NCBI RefSeq assembly: GCF_000512735.1
Contig: NZ_CP007028.1
Coordinates: 930,001-994,000, forward strand
DNA: 64,000 nt
Source of the DNA: Thermocrinis ruber
GTDB lineage: Bacteria; Aquificota; Aquificia; Aquificales; Aquificaceae
Direction: 5' to 3'
Of the stretch, positions 15,825 through 24,253 are shown one piece after another. The position numbers and the translations under genes are program-made. The notes under the pieces are model-generated. The model worked only from the letters and a program-made list of their open reading frames with translations, did no database searches and was not told where the DNA came from. Each line of letters opens with the position of its first letter. Position 1 is the stretch's first letter.

Positions 15825-17448
15825 GGGCAAAGTCCAAAAGGTGTAGTCTCTTTGGTCTCGTAAGGTCTATTTGATAGACCACCTTCCCCTTCAGCCTTTC
15901 TAAGCCTAAGAGCTTTCTGTTTAGGTCTTTGTCCCAAGAGATAAAGCTAAAGCCTGAGGGAGTTTTAAGCTCAAGCCTGTTTTCGTCGTAATTCTTTGGT
16001 ATCAGCTCGCACTCGCACATAAAGGTGGGCGGAGGGAATCCTTCCCCAAAGGGTTCCAAGCTGTGTAGCTTTTTTATAAGCTCGGGAGTGATCCTTTCCA
16101 AGGAGAGGGGCGCATCTATCTCAAGGATCGTGGAAGAAGGCTCCACATCCTTTAGGCTCTCCTCCACCAGGTCCATAAACAGCCCCAACTTTTCCTTTTC
16201 CATGCTCAAGCCCATGGCGTAAGAGTGTCCTCCCCACTTCAGGTAAAGGTGGGAAAACTGACTTAGCAGTGAATACACATCTATGCCGTTGGCACTTCTT
16301 ACGGAACCTACTGCCTGATCACCCACCGCAAAGACCGCAGTGGGCTTTTGAAACTCCGCAGAGAGCCTACCCGCCACCAACCCCGCCACACCACCCGCCC
16401 AACTATCAAGCACTACCACCAAAAACTTCCTGTCCTTCTGAGAGAGGGCTTGCTTTAGGGCAAGTTCATATGCCCTTTCACTTATGAGCCTTCTCCTTTG
16501 GTTTATCTCCTCTATCCTGTTGGCAAGGGACCTTGCCCTGTCTGGATCCTCCGTCAGGAACAGCTTTAGGGCTACGGAGGGTCTTGAGACTCTACCGGGT
16601 GCGTTTAGCCTTGGCACTATAGAAAAGGTTATATCCCTTGAGGTTATAGTTCCGTTGAGTCCCACCCTTTCCATGAGGGCTTTTATTCCGTAAGCCTTTA
16701 TCTGACCCTTCTGCACGTACTCCAAACACTTTATGCCGTAGGAAACTATTATCCGGTTTGTTAAGTTCAGTGGCATAAAGTCTGCCAAGGTGCCTATGGC
16801 GGGTAAGTAAATGTCCAACCTTGGGTCGTAATCTATGTTTAACTCTCTGGTAAGAAGGGCTATAAGGTAAAAGACCAAGCCCACAGAAGATAGCTCCTTA
16901 AGTTCCTTGGGTAAATCCTGAGAGAGTTTTGGATTCAGCAGTATGGCTGGAGGGAGCTCCTCTCCCACGTTGTGATGGTCTATTACCACTGCATCCCTTT
17001 TGAACTCCCTGAGCTCCTCTACTGCGGTGGTGCCGTTGTCTATGGTTATCAAAAGGTCTGCGTAGTGGGAGAGTTTATCAACGAGCCTTTTGTTTAGACC
17101 GTAGCCCGACTGCCTGCTGGGAAGTAGCGGGACCACCGTTATGGGAAAGTTCTTCAAAAATCTGTAGAGCAGTGCGGTGCCAGTGATCCCATCCACATCG
17201 TAATCCCCAAAGAGCACAATCCTTTCTCTTTTATCTATCGCCTTCTTTATTCTTTCCACCGCCAGGTCTATGTTTGGTATGCGGTGAGGTGGAAGGAGTC
17301 TTTTGAGCCGAAGGTCCAAGATGGACTGATCCTGCCCTCTGTTGGCAAGAATTTGAGCAACAACCTCACCCAGTTCAGAGACCACATCTTCCTCGGGCTT
17401 TATTATCTCGCTTAAAAGAACCCACTCTTTACCCGACAACCCTTTCAT
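15817..17448 (-). CDS. recJ: Single-stranded-DNA exonuclease RecJ
   Basis: DHH phosphoesterase motifs are GDYDVDGITG (81-90), TIDNGT (135-140) and the DHH triad at 157-159. The DHHA1 motif GGHSYAMGLS lies about two thirds along, and an OB-like C-terminal region follows. At 543 residues it is compact but complete. It degrades single-stranded DNA 5' to 3' in recombination and mismatch repair. It overlaps murC by 20 bases and gpsA by eight, so the three genes are co-translated. Confidence 0.95.
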   Translation of the reverse strand: MKGLSGKEWVLLSEIIKPEEDVVSELGEVVAQILANRGQDQSILDLRLKRLLPPHRIPNIDLAVERIKKAIDKRERIVLFGDYDVDGITGTALLYRFLKNFPITVVPLLPSRQSGYGLNKRLVDKLSHYADLLITIDNGTTAVEELREFKRDAVVIDHHNVGEELPPAILLNPKLSQDLPKELKELSSVGLVFYLIALLTRELNIDYDPRLDIYLPAIGTLADFMPLNLTNRIIVSYGIKCLEYVQKGQIKAYGIKALMERVGLNGTITSRDITFSIVPRLNAPGRVSRPSVALKLFLTEDPDRARSLANRIEEINQRRRLISERAYELALKQALSQKDRKFLVVVLDSWAGGVAGLVAGRLSAEFQKPTAVFAVGDQAVGSVRSANGIDVYSLLSQFSHLYLKWGGHSYAMGLSMEKEKLGLFMDLVEESLKDVEPSSTILEIDAPLSLERITPELIKKLHSLEPFGEGFPPPTFMCECELIPKNYDENRLELKTPSGFSFISWDKDLNRKLLGLERLKGKVVYQIDLTRPKRLHLLDFAHE

Positions 17449-18787
17449 TCAAAAATTCCTCCGCCCACTTGCCAATGCTTCCCGCTCCCATAAAGACCAG
17501 CACACAGTCCCTTAAGTTCTCCTCCAGATAGGAAAACACCTCCTCCTTGGTGGGTAAATAAATGGCTCCACTTTTCTGAGCCAAGTCCTCTGCCCTTACA
17601 CCCCAAAGGTTCTCCTCTCCGGCGGAGTATATGTCCGTTAGGATGCAAAGGTCTGCGGATTTTAAAACCTCCGCAAACTCATCAAAGAGATAGTAGGTCC
17701 TTGAATACCTGTGTGGTTGAAAGACAAGGACTATTTCCTTTTGAGGATAAAGCTCCCTCAGGCTATTCAGCACAGCCCTTATTTCCGTAGGATGGTGTCC
17801 GTAATCGTCATAGACCAAACAACCCTTTATTTCGCCCTTTAGCTCTAACCTTCTCTCCGCATTTTTAAAGCTCTCCAGTGCCTCAAAAATCACCTTTGGT
17901 GGAATATCCATCTCTAAGCATACGCTTATGCAAGCTAAGGCATTATAAACATTGTGCCTGCCCGGAACTCCAAGCATTACCCTGCCCAAAGGTTTATCCT
18001 TGTGTAGCACCTCAAAGGTGTAATGTCCGTTTTTCAAAGTCAGCCCAACAGCCCTAACCTGTGCGTGCTCCTCAACACCGTATGTAATTACCCTCCTTGA
18101 GATCTTCGGCAAAAGTTCTCTGCTATTTTGGTCATCCAAGTTTATAACGGAAAAGCCATAGAAGGGCACGCTGTTGGCAAACTCCAAAAAGGCATTCTTT
18201 ATATCCTCCAGGTCCTTGTAAAAGCCCAAATGCTCCCTGTCTATGTTGGTGATCACCGCAACCGTTGGATGCAGTTTTAAAAAAGAACCGTCGCTTTCAT
18301 CCGCCTCAGAGACAATAAGGTTGTCCTTTCCAAGCTTTGCGTTGCTACCAAACCTTTTTAGAATACCACCTACTATAACCGTTGGGTCGTAGCCCGCCTC
18401 GTGCATCACATGTGCTATCATTGACGTGGTTGTGGTCTTTCCGTGAGATCCACAGACCGCTATACCCTCCCTCAGGCGAAAGAGCTCCGCCAACATTTCC
18501 CCCCGAGGGATCGCAGGAATGCCCCTCTCCCTTGCCCCTTTCACCTCCGGGTTGTCCATAGAAACCGCCGAAGAATAAACCACCACCTGCGCATCCCCCA
18601 AGTTTTCCTCCCTGTGTCCTATAAACACCTTTGCCCCCATACTCCTCAAAAGTTCCGTGTTTTTGTTCTCCCTTAGGTCCGAGCCGGAGACCCTGTAGCC
18701 CATCTGCAAGAGCACCTGCGCGATACCGCTCATACCTATCCCACCAATACCCACAAAGTGGAAGTTTTTTATCTTTTCCCTGAACAT
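17429..18787 (-). CDS. murC: UDP-N-acetylmuramate--L-alanine ligase
   Basis: A Mur ligase of 452 residues: N-terminal GIGGIGMSG (13-21), ATP loop GSHGKTTTT (113-121), DEADESDGS-type motif SEADESDGS, and YDDYGHHPTE in the C-terminal part. It adds L-alanine to UDP-MurNAc in peptidoglycan synthesis. It is the first gene of its operon; five bases separate it from the divergent DUF202 gene, so the promoters must lie within or across the gene ends. Confidence 0.97.
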   Translation of the reverse strand: MFREKIKNFHFVGIGGIGMSGIAQVLLQMGYRVSGSDLRENKNTELLRSMGAKVFIGHREENLGDAQVVVYSSAVSMDNPEVKGARERGIPAIPRGEMLAELFRLREGIAVCGSHGKTTTTSMIAHVMHEAGYDPTVIVGGILKRFGSNAKLGKDNLIVSEADESDGSFLKLHPTVAVITNIDREHLGFYKDLEDIKNAFLEFANSVPFYGFSVINLDDQNSRELLPKISRRVITYGVEEHAQVRAVGLTLKNGHYTFEVLHKDKPLGRVMLGVPGRHNVYNALACISVCLEMDIPPKVIFEALESFKNAERRLELKGEIKGCLVYDDYGHHPTEIRAVLNSLRELYPQKEIVLVFQPHRYSRTYYLFDEFAEVLKSADLCILTDIYSAGEENLWGVRAEDLAQKSGAIYLPTKEEVFSYLEENLRDCVLVFMGAGSIGKWAEEFLNERVVG

Positions 18788-18792
18788 AGCAA

Positions 18793-19560
18793 ATGTATTT
18801 TAAATATAAGTTTTACTTACGGTGTGAGAGTTATGCTTCCCTCCTGTCAAATCCTTCGTTAAAGTTTGAACCAGGCTTTTGCACTGTATTATTATGTTTC
18901 TTGACCATGCTTATAGCTAAGCATCTTCCCTCCGCAAAAGATGCTCGCATATACATGTCTGTTGAAAGAACCTATTTAGGTTATATAAGGTTTTCCCTTT
19001 ACACCCTGTCTTTTGCGGTTTTTCTGAGGAAGCTGGAGGCACTCGCAGATATAACGCAGAAGATACACGTATCCGTATTTTTGGAAACTGTGGCTATAGC
19101 TTTGTCCATAGTGGGCACTTTCCTTATAATCGCAGGCATTCTTACTTTTTATTCTGATATAAGATACATAGAAGGAGGTATAGAAGTGTCTCCGAAGGAA
19201 ACCACTGACCCAAGGATCTATATGGCTGCGGAAAGGACATTCCTTGCATGGATAAGAACTTCTATAGCTTTAATAGTCTTTGGCTTTGTTATAGAAAAGT
19301 TTGAATTCTTCTTAGAACAGTTAGAGAAGGTTTTCAACATGTCCCTAAAGGGTGATCACAGGGCTCTTGCCGGTGTGGGAGTTTTCATAATATTTATAGG
19401 ACTGTTCACGCTCATACTTGGTGCCATAAACTTTTATAGGACCATAAAGCAGGTGGACATGGGTTATTATAGAACAAACACGTGGCTTTATAAAATTTAC
19501 GGTGCTGTAATATTCTTTGCGTGTTTGGTGCTAACCCTTTATGTTCTTAAGATCATTTAA
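18793..19560 (+). CDS. Membrane protein with two DUF202-like domains
   Basis: Two copies of the DUF202 motif occur: DARIYMSVERTYLGYIRFSL in the first half and DPRIYMAAERTFLAWIRTSI in the second. Each is followed by two hydrophobic spans, and a last span ends the protein, so about five to six transmembrane helices in total. Ordinary DUF202 proteins carry one domain. Two starts are possible: the ATG at 18793 and the ATG at 18907 that begins MLIAKHLPSAKD. Neither has a good ribosome-binding site, and the second fits the family better. Function unknown. Confidence 0.75.
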   Translation: MYFKYKFYLRCESYASLLSNPSLKFEPGFCTVLLCFLTMLIAKHLPSAKDARIYMSVERTYLGYIRFSLYTLSFAVFLRKLEALADITQKIHVSVFLETVAIALSIVGTFLIIAGILTFYSDIRYIEGGIEVSPKETTDPRIYMAAERTFLAWIRTSIALIVFGFVIEKFEFFLEQLEKVFNMSLKGDHRALAGVGVFIIFIGLFTLILGAINFYRTIKQVDMGYYRTNTWLYKIYGAVIFFACLVLTLYVLKII

Positions 19561-19711
19561 CAAAAAAGGAAGTTCTTCATCTCTGAAGTCCGTTGATATG
19601 TTTGCGATGGGACTTTTCAGGCTTTTTTGAATCTTTCATCCAAGCTATAGTTCAATTTACGGACTTCATATTTCATTTTTTGGTGCTTTTTATTCAACCT
19701 TCCTTATAATC

Positions 19712-19740
19712 TTGACAAAATCAAAAAAATATGTTAAAAT
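19712..19740 (+). promoter_or_regulatory. Consensus promoter of the coiled-coil/helicase operon
   Basis: TTGACA at 19712-19717, 17 bases, TAAAAT at 19735-19740, then GGAT/AGAGG sequences before the ATG at 19774. It lies in a 213-base AT-rich gap that otherwise shows no gene. Confidence 0.8.
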
Positions 19741-19773
19741 AAAAGCAACAATAAAATAGCAGAGGATTAAGAG

Positions 19774-20490
19774 ATGCTAACACAGGGGGAGTTCTGGATT
19801 CTTGTACTTGTAGGGCTTTTAATAGCTAACTTAGTATTTCGGTTTTATGTAAGGCTGGATCTTGATAAAAAGATGAACGAGCTTTTGCAAGAAGTAAAGG
19901 GTGTAAAGGAAAACCTAGCTAATGATAAAAACGTAAGTGAGCTCCTAAGGGAAGTGAAGAGCATAAAGGAAAGTTTGCTTTATGTAAAACAAGATTTTGA
20001 TAAAAGGATGATTGAACTCTTGCAGGAAGTAAGTGATATTAAAACGGGTAAAAATGCAAGCGAACTTGTGCAGCAAGTAAAAGATGTAAAGGAAAATCTA
20101 ATTCATATACAACAAAACTTTGGCAATAAACTGATGGATCTTTTACAGGAAGTAAATGATATTAAAGGGCGTTTGATATTAGATCTTGATAAAAAAGTAA
20201 GCAAGCTTTCGCAAGAAGTAGAGGGTATACAAGTAAAGGATATAAAGGAAAACTTAATTCATATGCAGCAGAACTTTGACAAGAAACTGGCAGAGCTTTT
20301 GCAGGAAGTGAATGATATTAAGGTGCGTTTAATATTGGAACTTGATAAAAAGATGGACAAGCTTTCACAAGAAGTAGAGAACATAAGGGAAGGAATGGAA
20401 CAATTAGAACAACAAACAAAGGAACGCATGGAACGTATAGCTAAGCTTTTGACGGAGCCTATATTTGATGAAGACCAACTGAAGATATGA
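19774..20490 (+). CDS. Membrane-anchored coiled-coil protein, long paralogue
   Basis: One N-terminal transmembrane helix (WILVLVGLLIANLVFRF, about 8-24) is followed by about 200 residues of heptad-rich coiled coil and a short acidic tail ending DEDQLKI. A 52-residue unit is repeated in tandem (VKDVKENLIHIQQNF... and VKDIKENLIHMQQNF...; DNA 20077-20232 and 20233-20388, 156 bases each), with a more diverged unit before it. Both ends closely match the next gene, so the two are paralogues that differ mainly in coil length. No enzymatic motif. It is the first gene of the operon that encodes the helicase-nuclease. A role as a membrane tether or length-variable scaffold is inference. Confidence 0.75.
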   Translation: MLTQGEFWILVLVGLLIANLVFRFYVRLDLDKKMNELLQEVKGVKENLANDKNVSELLREVKSIKESLLYVKQDFDKRMIELLQEVSDIKTGKNASELVQQVKDVKENLIHIQQNFGNKLMDLLQEVNDIKGRLILDLDKKVSKLSQEVEGIQVKDIKENLIHMQQNFDKKLAELLQEVNDIKVRLILELDKKMDKLSQEVENIREGMEQLEQQTKERMERIAKLLTEPIFDEDQLKI

Positions 20491-20538
20491 TCAATGTAGA
20501 TCATGCGTGTTAAGATAGAATAGCTGGAGGTTTAAAAG

Positions 20539-20940
20539 ATGCCCACTCAGGGGGATTTTTGGATTCTGATGCTCATAGGACTTTTAATAGCCAATTTGGC
20601 ACTGCTGTTTTATGTAAAGTTGGATTTTGATAAAAAGGTAGGCGGGCTTTCGCAGGAAGTAAAGGGTGTAAAGGAAAGTCTGCTTTATGTAAAACAAGAT
20701 TTTGATGAAAGGATTGGTGAGCTTTTGCAGGAAGTAGTTGACATTTTTGATGAAAAGATTGTTGAACTTATGCAGGAAATAAATGGCATAAAGGCAAACG
20801 ATATAAGAGAAATTAGAGAAAAGATAGAAAAACTGAATACAAAAATGGAGCAATTAGAACAACAAACAAGGGAACGTATAGACCATATAGCCAAGCTTTT
20901 AACGGAACCTATCCTTGACGAAAGCGAGCTAAAGATATGA
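20539..20940 (+). CDS. Membrane-anchored coiled-coil protein, short paralogue
   Basis: A 133-residue protein with the same plan as its neighbour: a transmembrane helix (WILMLIGLLIANLALLFY), about 90 residues of coiled coil, and the tail EQLEQQTRERIDHIAKLLTE with the acidic end DESELKI. AGCTGGAGG precedes the ATG. Its stop overlaps the start of the helicase gene (ATGA), which ties its translation to the helicase. The function is unknown. Conservation of both termini between the paralogues suggests that the tail contacts a shared partner, perhaps the helicase. Confidence 0.75.
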   Translation: MPTQGDFWILMLIGLLIANLALLFYVKLDFDKKVGGLSQEVKGVKESLLYVKQDFDERIGELLQEVVDIFDEKIVELMQEINGIKANDIREIREKIEKLNTKMEQLEQQTRERIDHIAKLLTEPILDESELKI

Positions 20941-21261
20941 TCAACATAGACGATGTTCTAAAGTATCTGAAATATCTGAAAGAGTTAAGCAGAAAGATAG
21001 GCACAAGGGTTGATTTTTCCTACATTGAGGGTAGAAGGGGAAGAAAGAAGCAGGAGTTGGACTTTTTGTTTATTGAAGAAGATTGGCACATAGAAAAGGA
21101 GGTGGAGCTTGCAGACAGAAAAAATCTGAGAATTTTCATTAGCAGTAGAGCAAATCAGCTAAGGTCAGGTAAAGCCCTTTTCTTAGGGGTGGGGCTTTTT
21201 AAACATTCTGAAGTTGAGAACGATAAGCCAAACGAAAAGGCAAAGAAGGCTAAAAATTTTT
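20937..21261 (+). pseudogene. Helicase-nuclease gene, N-terminal part before frameshift 1
   Basis: The first 108 or so codons of a large SF1 helicase gene, starting at the ATG of an ATGA overlap. In this frame the reading ends at 21281 in a short unnatural tail, CSYFCD. At the run AAAAATTTTT (21252-21261) the protein continues one base out of frame as KIFAPIFVINLEVDD. Removing a single base from the run would restore one continuous protein. The domain has a YIEGRRGRKKQELDFLF segment and is not recognisable as a known fold. Confidence 0.7.
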
Positions 21262-23142
21262 GCTCCTATTTTTGTGATTAATTTAGAAGTAGATGACCTA
21301 AGCGACCCAAAATCCGTAAGCTTGGGACAGACCTTTTTAAACTACGACCTATTCGTAAAACTTTCTCCTGATGACGAAGAAGATAACTCTTCATCCGAAA
21401 AACATCTGGAGCGTGTAGAGCTTATAAAGGAAATTGAAGAAAAAATGGAGGAAGCTGAGTCAATAACAGAACTGAGAAACATAGCCATTGAATACATTCC
21501 CAAAATAAAAGAAGTGTTTAAACCAGAACTTGAAGTGAAAATAATAAAGAACAATGAGTTTGAAGAAGGTCAAAAAGATATAGACTATTTGAGAAGCATA
21601 GAGGATACTTTTTATGCGGATTTATGCTATATTTTCCTTTCCAATTTTCCGTCAGAAATCTCCACATACAATTCTTTAAGGCTTATGATAGAGGAAATTG
21701 AAGAAAACAGAAGCTTTACAAACAGGGCTTTAGAAAAGCTATTCAGTGCGGTATTCTCTTCCAGATCAGAAAAAATACAAGAAATAGAAAAATTTAGGTT
21801 GGGAGATTTGGAATATTACTTACCGATATATCTTTCTAAAAAGCAAAAAGAGGGATTGGAGAATGCCATTCGCTATGAGATTTCTTACATTCAAGGACCA
21901 CCTGGCACTGGTAAAAGCCATGTTATAACCGCTTTGGCACTTTTGAGTATTCTTAAAGGCTACAAAGTTTTAATAGTTTCCCAAAAAGCTCCCGCCATAA
22001 AGGTTTTATACGAAAAGCTAACGGAAAAGCTTGGGAAGGGAGACGATTATTTACCGTTTATCTATTACCATGACGATTACAGAGGGAAGCTTAAAGAATA
22101 CATTTCCAAGCTAACATCGTATAATGTTCATGAATATGAACTACTTAATCTTCAAACTAAGTTAAAGAACTTAGAAATCAGACTCAATTCAAGCATAGAG
22201 GAGTACAAGAGAAGGCTTAAGCAGTACAAGGAAATATTGAGTTTAAACTATGAATTTTCGGATGTTAGGCAGAGCTTAGCAAGGGAATTGGAAATATTCA
22301 ACAGAAGCTTTTATGAAATAACCAGAAAGATAGGTTTGTATAGTAGAAATTTGAATGAAAGCTTTTTTGATACAAATTATAGAACTTTTGAAGTACTGGA
22401 AAACTGCGGAGATACAATGCTTTTGCGAATAAGAAAGAGATTCCTTATAAAGGAAATCAAAAAGATTGATAAAGATGTGGATAGCAATCTGTTAATGAGG
22501 AAGCCGTTGTCTGATTACTTAGCTAAGCTTAGAAATGTCCTTGCCAATTACAAAAAATTGGTTAATATTCGTAACAAAATTCAAACTAAAACTGACCCAA
22601 ATGAGCTGAAGGAAGAGCTTGAGGTTCGCCGTAAGCAAATAATGGAAGATGCACAAGAATATTTAAGACTGCTTAACCAGAAAAGGATATTTGAAAATGC
22701 AAGGGAATACCTAACTGACTTAAACACTTTTAAACAGATTTTGCACTATCAAAAGGTTGATAGGATAAAAAAGGCAAAGGATAACGTAAACTGGGCTAAT
22801 CTGTTAGAGGTTTTTAACATTTGGATTGTAGATATCCCCAGCGTGGACAGAGTACTCCCTATGGAGCCTGAGCTGTTTGATCTGGTAGTGGTTGATGAGT
22901 CCTCTCAGGTAAATCTGGCACAGGTTATCCCTGTTTTTTACAGGGCGAAAAGGATTTGTGTTGTTGGAGACCACAAGCAATTGAGCCTTGAATCCACTGG
23001 GCTTGGATTTGAGATAAGCAACAAGCTTGATTCATACACTTGGGAAAAATATAAGCCTGCAAACCTGAGTTATGAAGAAGCGAAGGAAAAGAGAATAACC
23101 CTTACTAAGGCGTCTATCCTTGACTTTTTGAGGGAAAAATAA
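21250..23142 (+). pseudogene. SF1 helicase core (motifs I-III), between two frameshifts
   Basis: This part holds a Q-like motif (LSKKQKEGLENAI), Walker A GPPGTGKS near 21897-21920, motif II VVVDESSQ near 22880, and motif III VVGDHKQLSL. It is of the Dna2/UPF1-like SF1 type. A long coiled-coil insert of about 250 residues lies between motifs I and II. The frame has no proper start of its own; the only way to translate it in full is by joining the preceding fragment. It ends at a TAA produced at a run of five A's (23135-23139), beyond which the protein continues in another frame. Confidence 0.75.
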
Positions 23143-24172
23143 TTTCGGAATACCTGAGGTAATGTTGGACGAACATTTCAGGTCTGTTCCCTCTCTCGCA
23201 AGGTTCACCAACAGAGAATTTTACGAAAACAAACTGTCCATAATGACAGAAAAACCCGAGTACGAGCTTTATAAAAACTTCAAGCACATAGAAACAGGAG
23301 GGCGTAGGTATGGAAGTTCAAAATTTGTTATAGAAGAAGAGGAAAAGGTTTTTGAGATCATAAAGAGCCTTCTAAGCTCAAGGAGCTATCAGGAGGTTCA
23401 GTTGCCTGATTATGTCCCAGAGGAATTCACCATAGGGGTTGTTTGCTTTACAAGGGAACAATCGGAAAGAATAAAAATAAGACTTTTTGAAGAAGGAATT
23501 GGAGAAAGAGTTTATGCAGGCACTCCAGAGGAACTTCAGGGTCATGAGTTTGATGTGGTAATAATTTCAATGGCACTGGATAAGGCAAGTAACAGGAGTA
23601 AAAACCACTATGAAAACAAAAACAGGTTTAACGTGGCAACAAGTAGGGCTAAGTATTTTACCTTTTTAGTCTATGGAGGTTTGCCGGAAAACTTTGATTT
23701 AACTAAAAGATACATAGCCCACTTTAGTGAAGAAAAACCCAATGTGGCTTTGGATGAGGATAACATCCACTTTAGTCGGTTTAAATTTGAATCGGAGCTT
23801 GAAGAGTTTGTTTATGAAAGGTGTTTAGTGCCCTTAAAAGAAAGCTTCAAGCGGGAATATGGAGTAGACATTGAAATATACAACCAATATAAAACCTGTG
23901 GTTATAGGTTGGACTTTGTTCTTTACAATAAACACAATAAAAAATTTGTTGCTTTAGAGGTTGATGGTCCTCATCACTTTGAGGGGGATGGATTGCATAG
24001 CTATGCGGACTGGCACGTGGAAAGGATAGAAAAACTAAAGTGGGCTGGCTGGAACATAATAAACACGCCCTATTATAAGTGGTATTCGGAGGGCTGGTTG
24101 GACCAAGACCATCCCACCGTGAAGGGAGAGTTAGAAAGGATAAGGAAAGAATTGGAGCATTATCTCCTATAG
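23140..24172 (+). pseudogene. Helicase motifs IV-VI plus PD-(D/E)XK-type nuclease domain
   Basis: After frameshift 2 the helicase resumes with VMLDEHFRSVPSLARFTN, GTPEELQGHEFDVVIISMA and RFNVATSRAKYF, the remaining SF1 motifs. From about 23760 a C-terminal domain follows with ELEEFVYERCL, YRLDFVLYN and VALEVDGPHH, the E...D...ExDG pattern of DUF559/REase-like PD-(D/E)XK nucleases that often end Dna2-like defence helicases. From the first visible start (23162) it would make 336 residues with no ATPase. As part of the whole, about 1,075 residues would be joined from three frames. Confidence 0.75.
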
Positions 24173-24216
24173 AACATAAGCTGAACTCCGTGGTAGAATT
24201 TATAGAGTAAAAAGTC

Positions 24217-24222
24217 TATAAT
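24217..24222 (+). promoter_or_regulatory. -10 box of the aconitase operon
   Basis: TATAAT 31 bases upstream of the acn ATG, followed by AAAGGAGG as ribosome-binding site. The -35 is weak. Confidence 0.5.
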
Positions 24223-24253
24223 ATAAATCATCCCTTTTTGAAAGGAGGACCAC

